Shown piece by piece: positions 24,232-32,883 of a DNA stretch of 64,000 bases. The stretch lies in NCBI GenBank assembly GCA_017642335.1, contig JAGCPF010000035.1, positions 62,001 through 126,000 of the forward strand, in the 5' to 3' direction. How positions within the stretch are numbered: the stretch's first letter is position 1; the number at the start of each line of letters is the position of its first letter. The translations under genes were made by a program, and so were the position numbers. This stretch comes from Fibrobacter sp. (GTDB lineage Bacteria; Fibrobacterota; Fibrobacteria; Fibrobacterales; Fibrobacteraceae). The notes below the pieces were generated by a model. That model saw nothing but the letters and a program-made list of their open reading frames with translations. It was not told the origin of the DNA and ran no database searches.

Positions 24232-26994
24232 ATGGTTTTTTTGGAAAAAAAATTCTCTTCCATACTGCCTCTCTGTATGGTGGTGTGCTTGTCATTGATA
24301 GCACAGGTTGGCGCGGCCGAACGCGTGATATGGGATGAAAACGGCGTTAACGTCAGGAACCCTCCGAACAACATCTTCAGCTACGAATATAAGGGCAACA
24401 ACGCTACGGTCAAGGACGTGTTCGTTTACCTGGACACTGCTGGGATAGAAGATGCTCCCTATTATATTAAGGCGTCGTTCGAGGCCGAAAAGAGCGCCAA
24501 GGGTGGCGCCGGGTTCGGTTTCTATTGGGACGTGGATGCCGATTACGATCCCAGAGTTTCCGATCTCTCGGGATTTGGCGGTGTCTGCCTGAATTATTCG
24601 GCGACGAAACCCGTCCGTCTGGACTTTATGCAGTCGACGATTAACGACGACAACTACTTCGGCATTAGACTCCCGTCCACCGATGGCCAGAAGGTGAACA
24701 AGTTCGTGGCTTTCGAGGACCTCGAGTTGGGCTGGGACAAGGGCAAGTCGGCAAACACGTGGAATGCCAAGAAGCAGTTGGGCCTCCAGTTCAGCTACAA
24801 GGCGGAACTTGCCAACAAGTTCGGTCAACAAAACGAAGTCGGCATTTTTGCCGTGCGCATTGCCGACGAATGTCCGCAGCATGTACCCGAAGCGAATCCC
24901 CATCTTGACACGGCGTATGACCTGAACGAAGGCGAAAGGTTGGTCTTCCACATGGCCGACGTTTTCCGCGACCTGGATGGCGACTCCCTGTCTATCTCTG
25001 GAACGTTCTCGGGAAATGGAGACGTGATTTCTCTGTACGACGATACGCAACACATCACCTTGAAGGATTCCATCGTATTCACGGTAAATCCGAATCCGAG
25101 TTCTGACCTCTATACCGTGAAGCTTGTCGCTACAGATCCCACGGGTAGGAAGGCTACCTGGACATTCACTATCACGCCTATCAATGTCGAGCATGTGCCG
25201 ACGCTCCGCGACACGACGTTCGAGGTCACCCAGGGCGATACCCTCACGTTCAAAAAGGAATTCAGTTTCTATAACAGCTTGGCATATGACCTTGACGGCG
25301 ACGAAATCGTTCTCGTGTATGTCGATGGACCGGAAGGCCTCGATTTCAATGTAGACAAGGGCGTGTTCACCTATGTAGCTCCGGCCGATTCCCAGAAGGA
25401 TATCGAAGTTCACTTCTCGCTCTATGCCGTGGAAGTGGGAAAACCTGAAAGCGTGAGCGATACGGTGGAATACACGATTATCGTCCGCGATGTCAACGAT
25501 CCCCCGACCGTCACAGTTGTCGAAAGCGATTTCGACTATTATGTTGGCGACATTAATGGCACTGCCAAAACGGTGACCGTCAACGATTCCACGAAGGCCA
25601 TTGGAGTGGACGAAGACTTCACGGATACCCTGTGGATAGAAATCAATCCCGACAATTTGGTCTTCTCGGATGTGGACTCGAAGTTCGAGATGAAGGTGAA
25701 GACGAACGGAATCGTGAATGCGAAAATCGTTTCGTTCCAGAGAACCAATTACATCGAGATTACCGCCAAGAAGGATGCTAACGGATTGGCCAGGATTTCG
25801 TATAATGCCGATGATGGCGAGTTCCAGGTGGGCGTGAATTTCTATGTGAAGGTCGCTGCCGTCGACGATCCCCCGGTCGCCAAGGACGACAAGTACGATG
25901 CTGTCCAGGATTCGACTATCAAGGTTGCCGTGAAGAAGGGCGTGCTTGCGAACGACGTGAACCCCGACGATGCCGAAGTTACGCTGAAGGCCAAGCTGAA
26001 GGATGATGTCGAACATGGCAAGCTGACCCTGAGCGAAGACGGCTCGTTCAAGTACGAGGCTGATGCGACGTTCCGTGGGAAGGTCACCTTCACCTATGTC
26101 TGCGTGAACGAGAACGACGTGGAATCCGAGCCCGCGACAGTGACCATCAATGTCGCGGCGAAGAACATGGCTCCTGTGGTCCGCGAGGGTGTTGCCGATT
26201 CTCTCGAGGAGGTCCTGGCTACGCTGGAAGAAGACAAGGTTGTTACGGCCAAGTCGTTCAAGATAGCCGTTGTGAAGGGCTGGTTCGAAGACCCGGATGA
26301 CGACCCGCTGACTGTCGATGCTGTCAACGAGGATGGCAAACTCAAGGTGTCCGTTACTGCGACCAGTATCACGATTTCCCCGGAAAAGGATTCCTGTGGC
26401 GCTTCCGAAGTCACGTTTATCGTGGCGGATAGCCTCGGTGCCGAAACCAAGTTGACAGTGCCCGTGCAAATCAAGCCTGTGAACGACGCGCCGGCCTTGG
26501 TCTCGGAAGGGTTTGTCAAGTATAGTGTCGCCACGAGTGACTGGGAATTGGAAATCGACCTGGATTCCCTTGTGTACGATATCGATGGTGATTCGCTGAC
26601 GTATTCCATATCCAAAAATTCGTCGAGAATGGATCAATTCCTGGATATGAAGATAAAGGGGTCCGTTTTTACTGTTAAGCCGCATAAGATCGGCCTTGAT
26701 AAAAACAGGGACTATGATGTCACGGTTGAAGCTAGCGATGGCGAAGCGGCCGTGAAGATGGTGTTTACGTTCTCGACGGGCAAGACGGGCCTGTGGAAGG
26801 CCGCCCTGGTCAAGACGGATTGGCGCAGCGCCATTGCCACCGACCGCGGTATGGCCGCCATGATGGACATGCAGGGCCGCGTGATGTGGAAGGCCAAGCT
26901 GCCTGTGTCCGAGGCTGACGTGCGCAATGCCGCCGCTGCCGTGCAGGGCCGCAAAGTCCTCCGCGTCAACAACCAGACCTGGACGATTAAGTAA
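24232..26994 (+). CDS. large secreted cadherin/Ig-like repeat protein with putative carbohydrate-binding N-domain
   Basis: 920 residues. GGGAGAC precedes the ATG. A signal peptide ends VGAA. Residues about 30-220 form a beta-sandwich (AGFGFYWDVDADYD, VCLNYSATKPVRLDF, KFVAFEDLELGW) resembling CIA30/CBM11-like modules of Fibrobacter surface proteins. Then about six cadherin-like or Big_9/VCBS-type repeats of near 100 residues, with Ca-binding-like words DLDGDSL, DLDGDEI, DPDDDPL, DIDGDSL. The C-terminus (ATDRGMAAMMDMQGRVMW) is like the sorting-type ends of secreted Fibrobacter enzymes. Probably an adhesin or cellulose-surface scaffold; ligand not known. A perfect terminator follows. Confidence 0.8.
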   Translation: MVFLEKKFSSILPLCMVVCLSLIAQVGAAERVIWDENGVNVRNPPNNIFSYEYKGNNATVKDVFVYLDTAGIEDAPYYIKASFEAEKSAKGGAGFGFYWDVDADYDPRVSDLSGFGGVCLNYSATKPVRLDFMQSTINDDNYFGIRLPSTDGQKVNKFVAFEDLELGWDKGKSANTWNAKKQLGLQFSYKAELANKFGQQNEVGIFAVRIADECPQHVPEANPHLDTAYDLNEGERLVFHMADVFRDLDGDSLSISGTFSGNGDVISLYDDTQHITLKDSIVFTVNPNPSSDLYTVKLVATDPTGRKATWTFTITPINVEHVPTLRDTTFEVTQGDTLTFKKEFSFYNSLAYDLDGDEIVLVYVDGPEGLDFNVDKGVFTYVAPADSQKDIEVHFSLYAVEVGKPESVSDTVEYTIIVRDVNDPPTVTVVESDFDYYVGDINGTAKTVTVNDSTKAIGVDEDFTDTLWIEINPDNLVFSDVDSKFEMKVKTNGIVNAKIVSFQRTNYIEITAKKDANGLARISYNADDGEFQVGVNFYVKVAAVDDPPVAKDDKYDAVQDSTIKVAVKKGVLANDVNPDDAEVTLKAKLKDDVEHGKLTLSEDGSFKYEADATFRGKVTFTYVCVNENDVESEPATVTINVAAKNMAPVVREGVADSLEEVLATLEEDKVVTAKSFKIAVVKGWFEDPDDDPLTVDAVNEDGKLKVSVTATSITISPEKDSCGASEVTFIVADSLGAETKLTVPVQIKPVNDAPALVSEGFVKYSVATSDWELEIDLDSLVYDIDGDSLTYSISKNSSRMDQFLDMKIKGSVFTVKPHKIGLDKNRDYDVTVEASDGEAAVKMVFTFSTGKTGLWKAALVKTDWRSAIATDRGMAAMMDMQGRVMWKAKLPVSEADVRNAAAAVQGRKVLRVNNQTWTIK

Positions 26995-27002
26995 CCCGCA
27001 GT

Positions 27003-27032
27003 TTGTCATCCCCGCAAAGGCGGGGATCTCCT
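27003..27032. repeat. CCCCGCAAAGGCGGGG-type extragenic palindrome
   Basis: GTCATCCCCGCAAAGGCGGGGATCTCC, a hairpin repeat common in many genomes, lies between the cadherin-like gene and its terminator. Confidence 0.6.
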
Positions 27033-27040
27033 TAAACAAT

Positions 27041-27070
27041 TAAAAGGCTCCGCTTTAGCGGAGCCTTTAA
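27041..27070 (+). terminator. terminator of the cadherin-like gene
   Basis: TAAAGGCTCCGCT and AGCGGAGCCTTTA pair perfectly. A closely related hairpin occurs at 49148-49166. Confidence 0.85.
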
Positions 27071-27172
27071 TGCTTTCTTAGAGACCGACCGTTTGGAAAA
27101 GGTCGTTTTTTCAGTGATTTTTTATTGGAAAAGGTAAAATTTTTGGTTATATTTAATGGAAAAAGGTAACAA

Positions 27173-28528
27173 ATGCTTTTTCGCAAGAACGAAATTCCAC
27201 TAAAAAATTGGCTAAAAAGCGAAAAAAAGGCCATTTTGCTGACGGGAGCCCGCCAGACGGGGAAAACGTTCCTTATAAGGCACGTTCTTGAGTCGAATAA
27301 CCAAAATTTCGTCGAAATCAACTTCTTGAAGAGTCCCGAACTGCTGGGGTTGCTCGAATCTGCCAAGAACAAGGATTTTTCGGCATTCTTTACGCGTCTC
27401 CAGTTTGCTACGCGAAAGGAACTCACCAAGGGCAAAACTGTCATCTTTCTGGACGAGGTGCAGGAATACAAGGAAATCCTGACCGCCATAAAGTTCCTCG
27501 TAGAGGAAGGCTCGTTCCGGTATGTCCTTAGCGGCTCGCTCCTGGGCGTGGAACTGACGGACCTGCGTTCGGCACCGGTCGGCTACTTGCCCGTCATCGA
27601 AATGTTCCCGATGGATTTCGAGGAATTTCTGATTGCACAGAAGATTCCTGCCGACGCTTTGGCTCGGCTGCGGGAAAACTTTACCGCCAAGACCCCCGTC
27701 GATGAATTTGTTCACAACAAGATTTTGGATGCTTTCTACACATACCTGATTGTTGGGGGCATGCCTGCCGCCGTGCAGAAGTTTGTCGATTCGAACGACC
27801 TGAATGCCGTCACACGAATCCACAAGGACATTCTCAAGCAGTACAACTGGGATTTTTCGAAGTACGAGAAAGATCGCAAACTCCACCTAATAAACACCTA
27901 TGACTTGATTCCTTCTGAGTTGAACTCTAAGAACAAGCGCTATATGTTCGCGGACCTTGGAGCCAAGCAGAAATTCGGCCGTTACGAGAACAGCTTCAAC
28001 TGGCTTATTGACGCGGGCGTCGCCATACCGACTTTCAATACGACGGAACCTGTGGTACCGTTGAAAATCAACAAGCAAAACAATTTGTTCAAGCTGTTCC
28101 TTTCGGATGTGGGGCTATTGACAACAAGCTACGGGCGGGCTTCGCAGATGCAGCTTCTGCAGGGCGGGCACGACATGAACTGCGGCGCCATTTTCGAAAA
28201 CGCGGTCGCCCAGGAACTGCGTGCCCACGGTTACGACGGCTACTATTTCAACAGCAAGAAACTCGGCGAACTCGATTTTGTCATCGAATACGAGGGCAAG
28301 TGCCTTCCCATCGAAGTCAAGAGCGGCAAGGACTACACAAAGCATTCCGCCTTGAACAATGTACTGCAAATCGAGAATTACGATATTCCGCAGGCGTTCG
28401 TATTCGCAAACGCAAATGTCTCTGTTCGGGAAAACATTGTCTATTATCCTATCTATATGATAATGTTCCTGAACGAAGTCGCCACGCCATTGCCGGTAAT
28501 GCCACGACTTGACTTGTCCGAGCTGTGA
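27173..28528 (+). CDS. AAA ATPase with DUF4143 C-terminus
   Basis: 451 residues. Walker A GARQTGKT (about residues 24-31) and Walker B KTVIFLDEVQE are clear, and a sensor segment YVLSGSLLGVEL follows. The C-terminal DUF4143 region ends in a PD-(D/E)xK-like motif: LGELDFVIEY, then CLPIEVKSGKD. These ATPases are abundant in gut anaerobes, their function is unclear, and copies decay often (a different ATPase remnant is at 41264-41395). A TATATTTA box lies 28 bases before the start. The gene marks the left edge of the accessory island. Confidence 0.85.
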   Translation: MLFRKNEIPLKNWLKSEKKAILLTGARQTGKTFLIRHVLESNNQNFVEINFLKSPELLGLLESAKNKDFSAFFTRLQFATRKELTKGKTVIFLDEVQEYKEILTAIKFLVEEGSFRYVLSGSLLGVELTDLRSAPVGYLPVIEMFPMDFEEFLIAQKIPADALARLRENFTAKTPVDEFVHNKILDAFYTYLIVGGMPAAVQKFVDSNDLNAVTRIHKDILKQYNWDFSKYEKDRKLHLINTYDLIPSELNSKNKRYMFADLGAKQKFGRYENSFNWLIDAGVAIPTFNTTEPVVPLKINKQNNLFKLFLSDVGLLTTSYGRASQMQLLQGGHDMNCGAIFENAVAQELRAHGYDGYYFNSKKLGELDFVIEYEGKCLPIEVKSGKDYTKHSALNNVLQIENYDIPQAFVFANANVSVRENIVYYPIYMIMFLNEVATPLPVMPRLDLSEL

Positions 28529-28588
28529 CTCGCGCCAAAAACGCATGTATTTTTCTTGATAGGCCCCATCTCTTGACTATGAGATGAT

Positions 28589-28779
28589 ATGAAAAAACAT
28601 TTCTTCTTCAGGCGGAATTGAAACTTCAGAAGGCACTTGCCGATGGCGAACGTTCCGCCGAACAGGGCGGCTGGCTTTTCGCTGCCGACGTGCAGAAGAA
28701 ATACTATAAAAATTTAGACAGGAATTGTCCGGGTTCAATGGCAGGAACGGTGGATGTCCATCCTTGCGAATCAGCCTGA
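28589..28779 (+). pseudogene. decayed antitoxin-like ORF
   Basis: One frame encodes ELKLQKALADGERSAEQGG then WLFAADVQKKY, resembling the C-terminal half of RelB/ParD-type antitoxins (an 'E-x-GW-x-x-A-x-x-V' finish). Its frame has a TGA at 28585 and no start; an ATG at 28589 opens a different frame that soon ends. So a frameshift or truncation is likely. No toxin gene is adjacent. Confidence 0.4.
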
Positions 28780-28783
28780 ATAT

Positions 28784-28861
28784 TTTCCAGAAGCCATCGT
28801 TGGTAGCCTCGGCCTTCTACCGTATCGCAGCCTCGACTTCGGAATGAGTCAGTTTCTTCAT
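28784..28861 (-). pseudogene. short ORF fragment interrupted by amber codon
   Basis: The ATG at 28861 has AAAGGA upstream and reads MKKLTHSEVEAAIR, then TAG, then KAEATNDGFWKIF in the same frame. It looks like the start of a small regulatory or antitoxin protein broken by a stop. Extent beyond the stop is not defined. Confidence 0.3.
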
Positions 28862-28939
28862 GGCTGTTCCTTTGCTACCAAAGGTAGCATTTTGACGCAG
28901 GCAGAATTGCCTTTTGTCTAGTTATGAACAGTCCTAATT

Positions 28940-29059
28940 ATGGGGAAGCTTACAAATGTAATTAACGAAATAAAAATATCTATTGAATCGGCTATAAATG
29001 ATTTGTGCAAACTCTCTTTTTACATAGATTTAAAGATTTCAAAGACGAAAAAAAGATGA
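28940..29059 (+). CDS. 39-residue ORF of doubtful status
   Basis: MGKLTNVINEIKISIESA and on to a basic end KTKKR. AT-rich, no clear ribosome site, no family recognised. It may be a remnant of a longer gene. Confidence 0.2.
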   Translation: MGKLTNVINEIKISIESAINDLCKLSFYIDLKISKTKKR

Positions 29060-29069
29060 CAATAAATTT

Positions 29070-29198
29070 TGGAAGCCGGCTTCAAGTGTAGCACGACCTC
29101 AAAATCGAGCAGGGCGGATGTCGTAGCCATGCTTGCATGGCTATGGCCGAGCCGCAGGGGTTTCTGCAACGCCCGGGCTTATCCCACACACCCGCCCT
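29070..29198. other. structured segment with nested inverted repeats
   Basis: Contains the palindrome GAAGCCGGCTTC, a closing stem AGGGCGG/CCGCCCT (about 29113 to 29198), and inside it TAGCCATGC-TT-GCATGGCTA and GCAGGGGTTTCTGC hairpins. GC-rich in an AT-rich setting. It could be a structured RNA or a mobile-element end; no known family recognised. Confidence 0.35.
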
Positions 29199-29202
29199 AA
29201 AA

Positions 29203-29236
29203 AAAGACCATTACCTTTTCTGGCAACGGTCTTTTG
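29203..29236 (-). terminator. terminator of the GNAT module
   Basis: AGACCATTACC and GGCAACGGTCT pair with mismatches. On the minus strand the stem is followed by TTTTTTT, so it fits the end of the 70-residue gene at 29257. Confidence 0.6.
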
Positions 29237-29256
29237 CGAAAATGTTTGTTGAACGA

Positions 29257-29469
29257 TTAAATTTCGAACAGTTTCATTTCCTGCTCTGTAAGCGGACGTC
29301 CCAAACTGTTTGAATAGGCAATTGCTTCATGCAAACGGAAATGTCGTTCTGTCGGAGATGGTTCAGTCAAACGACCGTCAGAAAAGTCTTCTCCGAAGTG
29401 GTCGAAATTTTCTCGCAGCGTATTACTCTTGCGTGAAGCAACGACAGGTTCGAGTTCTGCTACAATCAT
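29257..29469 (-). CDS. 70-residue protein paired with a GNAT gene
   Basis: MIVAELEPVVASRKSNTLREN and on to LTEQEMKLFEI. Its ATG lies two bases after the GNAT stop, and its ribosome site (GAGGAGG) is inside the GNAT 3' end, so it was made by coupled translation. The frame is intact although its partner is broken. The layout suggests a two-gene toxin-antitoxin-like module. I do not know the family; which partner would be toxic cannot be told. Confidence 0.5.
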   Translation of the reverse strand: MIVAELEPVVASRKSNTLRENFDHFGEDFSDGRLTEPSPTERHFRLHEAIAYSNSLGRPLTEQEMKLFEI

Positions 29470-29470
29470 A

Positions 29471-29994
29471 TTATGCCTCCTCGGGAAAATAGGTTTTGAT
29501 TAGTTTCAATGCTCCATAGCTGTCTATGTACATTTTTTGAGAATCGATGTTTCGTGCTCCTAAAGTTTCACGATAATGTTCTACAAGATTCGTTTTAGCG
29601 GTAAATTGGACATAGCCCTCATTGCCGACATCCCAGCTTAACTTGCAGCTATTGCAAAGAGATGAGCACCTACGCCTTTGTATTTTCCTAAATGCCCGAT
29701 ATTCTCCGGAGCTGCTTCTACAATATCTACATGTGTATAAAATTGATCGCGGATATGCTTCAGTGCTATCATACCTTGCACTTGAGTGTCATCCTTCAAC
29801 AACAAATCATAAACCTCATAATCGTGCTGATGTGGTATGCTCCAATCGAATTTCTATCCCTTTCGTTGTAGTGCTACGGCGTCTTTCTTTGAAATAGTTT
29901 TTAACACTAGCCGAAACTCGGTGTCGAGTTGCTCTCCAGTTTCTCGACACACTAGGCAGTTCGTAAGGGAATCTATTTGAATGTCAATTTCCAT
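29471..29994 (-). pseudogene. broken GNAT-type acetyltransferase
   Basis: Reading from the ATG at 29994 gives an open frame to an in-frame TAG (29854-29856), continues through DFSI-like GNAT text (VQGMIALKHIRDQFYTHVDIVE, seen in parts; KYKGVGAHLFAIA is the acetyl-CoA loop), and needs a one-base shift near 29641 to continue as KLSWDVGNEGYVQFTAKTNL and end at 29471. So there are two lesions. The full protein would be about 174 residues. GNAT enzymes of this size occur both as ordinary acetylases and as toxins of type II modules; here the small ORF at 29257 is its operon partner. Confidence 0.65.
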
Positions 29995-30184
29995 ATGAAG
30001 CTTATCCAACCTCTATAAATATACGTTTTTTCTTCTAAAAAAGTCAATATTAGTCCATCTTGGAATCCCCCTCTTCCTTTACAATTTGCCCTAAAAAAGC
30101 CGATTTTTGTTACAAAGTCGGGCTCTTTTGTAATTTCCCTGAACGTTTGTTTTTTTGTTTGATGAATTATCCTATATTAATTTT

Positions 30185-32050
30185 ATGCCCTGTGTTTCTT
30201 TACAGAGAAAGTCCCACGAATTTCAGGAGGAATCTTCTGATTTAGAAATGCAGCTGCTTGAGCTGGGCTTTCTTTGTGAAGACGCCGCCGGCAACATCGC
30301 GCAGATCGACGACGCAGCCCAGCAGACCATATTCTTCAACGGCAGCGTCGTGAGCCCGAGCCAGAAGTTCGAATACGACGCCCTGTACAGGCTGGTAAAG
30401 GCTACCGGCCGCGAGCACGTCTCCGTGAACGCCGACGGCGAGCCCGAGGCCGAGGGCTACAACGCCGCGCAAATCAGCCCGCAGGACGGCTCCGCCATGC
30501 GGAACTATTCCCGCGAATGGGAATACGACAGCGTCGGGAACATCCTGTCGATGATTCATAAGTTTAATGGGTCGCAATGGACTAGGAGAAACGCCTACGC
30601 CACGGACAGCAACCGCCTGACCGGCACGAGCATCGGGGCGACTACGGTAAATTACGCCTACAACGCCCACGGCTCCATGACGAGCATGCCGCACCTCTCC
30701 GCGATGGACTGGGACTTCTCCGAAAGGCTGTGCCACATAACCCGCGGCACGACCGATGCGTATTACAATTACGACGGCAGCGGGATAAGGACTCGCAAGG
30801 TGGTCGAGAAGAACGGCATTGTCGAAACAAGGCTGTACCTCGGCGGCTTCGAGATATGGCGGAAGACCGTGAACGGGGTCTTGGATACGGAACGCGAGAC
30901 GTTGCACATCATGGATGACCAGAGGCGCATAGCCCTGGTGGAAACCCTGACCGTGGAAAACGGGAACAGGATCGCGAACCCCGCCCCCGTGCAACGCTAC
31001 CAGCTCGACAACCATCTCGGCTCGGCATCTCTCGAACTCGACGGGGCCGCGAACATCGTCAGCTACGAGGAATACTACCCCTACGGCGACACCAGCTACC
31101 GCGCAGGCCGCAGCGCAAGCGAGGTGAGCCAGAAGCGCTACCGCTACACCGGCAAGGAGAAGGACGAGGAATCCTCGCTGTACTACTGTGAACAGCGCTA
31201 CTACGCCGCACACATATCGAGGTGGGTCTCGACGGATCCCACGTGGCTCGCTGACGGCATCAACCTCTACGCATACGTGAACGGGAACCCCGTAAGCGGC
31301 GTGGACCCGAGCGGAACGCAGACTGTTGATATTGACGAAATCGTTGTTGAAGAAAATAATCAATCGAACTCTTTCTCAAATATCAAAAAAGAAAGAATGG
31401 AAGATTGTGATAAGGACTGTGATTACATTGATAGCATGCCTGTTCCAGATGAAATTAAGCCTCAGTTACGTGAATTTAAGGATGCAATGGCGTCAAATAA
31501 TCTACTAAAAGAAAATGGTCTATTAGAGCGATTAATAAAAAAAATGGTATCTCATCATTTATCTATGGATCCAAAACTTGAATTGACGACAATAGGAATT
31601 ACATTTGATGAGGTTTATGTTGGGTTCCAACGAAAAAGTAATAAGACCCATACAATGGGGGAAGAGTTTACCGCAATATTAGAAAACAAAAAAAAAGAAA
31701 ACGTAAATAATGACGTCTGGACTATTGTTGTTCATCTTCATCCTTTGCGAAATAAAGAAGACAGAATATCCAATAAGGTAACAATGTTTTCTAAAGGAGA
31801 TCAAGCTAATATGAGTGAGAGCCAAATTTGGATTGGATTGGAAGTATATCAAGAAAAAGATGATTCGTACTTTGCAGATGTTTATGCGTCTATTGCGAAT
31901 ATTTGCTATGAAAATAAAAATGTGAACTTTAATAATATATATAATCCGAGTAAAAAAGAATTGGTTATTCCAGCAGTTTATTTAAAAACAATTGGTGGAA
32001 TCAAGGCGAAGAGAGGGGACTTTAAAGAATATCGGATGAAAGAACGATGA
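30185..32050 (+). CDS. truncated RHS protein with JAMM/JAB-like C-terminal toxin domain
   Basis: About 621 residues from the ATG at 30185 (the frame opens at 30155, but the second RHS copy starts at the matching ATG). A 31-residue leader (MPCVSLQ to LGFLCE) is fused straight into the RHS core at the YD-repeat DAAGNIAQIDD. The core ends with YRYTGKEKDEESSLYYCEQR, WVSTDPTW and NPVSGVDPSGT, the usual RHS-associated core end. The variable tip (about residues 380-621, AT-rich DNA) contains GEEF, then VVHLHP and, 16 residues on, SKGD: an E..HxH..SxxD order as in JAMM/JAB metallopeptidases. There is no signal peptide. The next gene overlaps the stop (ATGA). Confidence 0.8.
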   Translation: MPCVSLQRKSHEFQEESSDLEMQLLELGFLCEDAAGNIAQIDDAAQQTIFFNGSVVSPSQKFEYDALYRLVKATGREHVSVNADGEPEAEGYNAAQISPQDGSAMRNYSREWEYDSVGNILSMIHKFNGSQWTRRNAYATDSNRLTGTSIGATTVNYAYNAHGSMTSMPHLSAMDWDFSERLCHITRGTTDAYYNYDGSGIRTRKVVEKNGIVETRLYLGGFEIWRKTVNGVLDTERETLHIMDDQRRIALVETLTVENGNRIANPAPVQRYQLDNHLGSASLELDGAANIVSYEEYYPYGDTSYRAGRSASEVSQKRYRYTGKEKDEESSLYYCEQRYYAAHISRWVSTDPTWLADGINLYAYVNGNPVSGVDPSGTQTVDIDEIVVEENNQSNSFSNIKKERMEDCDKDCDYIDSMPVPDEIKPQLREFKDAMASNNLLKENGLLERLIKKMVSHHLSMDPKLELTTIGITFDEVYVGFQRKSNKTHTMGEEFTAILENKKKENVNNDVWTIVVHLHPLRNKEDRISNKVTMFSKGDQANMSESQIWIGLEVYQEKDDSYFADVYASIANICYENKNVNFNNIYNPSKKELVIPAVYLKTIGGIKAKRGDFKEYRMKER

Positions 32051-32859
32051 AACTTTTGATGATAATTCTGCTTTTTCTCCAAATACAGGTGATAGCACAG
32101 AATGGTATTGTCTTGTGCCGAAACTTCCCCTGCAATATTGCGAATAACTACTATTCTTTTATGTGGAATGGTAAAGTATTCTCTAGATATTCAAAAGAAT
32201 TTCTTCTAACTTATGAAGGGGCCTTTTTTTTGCATTCGGAAAAAAAATATTTTTTAGAGCAAAAGAATGAAAAGCTTGATTCTACTATTGAAATAGATGA
32301 TTATTTATTTTCGATACCTATAGCAATTAATCAAAAACACAAAAGAATACGTTTGTTTCTAAAATCTAGAAATTTTTTGCCTGTCACTTCAGTCTATTCT
32401 TTGAATAAAAATGCATTAGTTGTTGAAAATTTTTTAGAAAGAGCGATTAGGAAGAATAAATATATTCTTGTTGATACATTGTCAAGTTTTGTTGTGAAAA
32501 AAAAACTTGGAGTCTATGCTGCAAAGCCCTTTGAAAATATATCAAAATTATATTTTATTGATTCAAGCTCAACAACATATTTTTTTAATGATTCGGATTC
32601 TAATAAAAAAGACAATGACGATTTCTATATTATGCAAGATGGAAGTGAAATTTATCCTTTTATGAAGATTTATTCCCCCCGTTCTAAATTTAAACTAAGT
32701 GGATGTACAGCTTTGTTAGATGAATTGAGTAAAGAGAATTTATTAGTGCGACCAAAGGGATCTTCGCTTGATACGACAGACGTTTGTTCGTCCTGGATTG
32801 CTATAAATAAAAAAATGTTATCGCGTGATGAGGTTGCCTTTTTGAATTCTTTACCTTGA
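32047..32859 (+). CDS. secreted candidate immunity protein, copy 1
   Basis: 270 residues with a signal peptide (LLMIILLFLQIQVIA). Its ATG overlaps the RHS stop by four bases, so expression is tied to the toxin gene. Features: LCRNFPCNIANNYYSFMW near the start, LVDTLSSFVVKKKLG mid-protein, and LLVRPKGSSLDTTDVCSSW near the end. The next gene is a diverged copy with the same landmarks. Position directly after a polymorphic RHS tip is the standard place for the immunity gene; export suggests protection in the periplasm. The family is not recognised. Strongly AT-rich. Confidence 0.7.
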   Translation: MKLLMIILLFLQIQVIAQNGIVLCRNFPCNIANNYYSFMWNGKVFSRYSKEFLLTYEGAFFLHSEKKYFLEQKNEKLDSTIEIDDYLFSIPIAINQKHKRIRLFLKSRNFLPVTSVYSLNKNALVVENFLERAIRKNKYILVDTLSSFVVKKKLGVYAAKPFENISKLYFIDSSSTTYFFNDSDSNKKDNDDFYIMQDGSEIYPFMKIYSPRSKFKLSGCTALLDELSKENLLVRPKGSSLDTTDVCSSWIAINKKMLSRDEVAFLNSLP

Positions 32860-32883
32860 TAAAGAAAAGGATTGGTGTTATTT

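Larger units (their letters stand above)
28529..29256. other. gene graveyard: remnants between the ATPase and the GNAT module
   Basis: 728 bp without an intact recognisable gene. It holds an antitoxin-like remnant (28589-28779), a minus-strand fragment with an amber stop (28784-28861), a 39-codon ORF of unknown status (28940-29059), a structured segment (29070-29198) and a terminator (29203-29236). Confidence 0.6.

Noticed and set aside
24292-27039. 915-residue minus-strand ORF
   Set aside because: Antisense shadow of the cadherin-like gene, which has a signal peptide, ribosome site and repeats.
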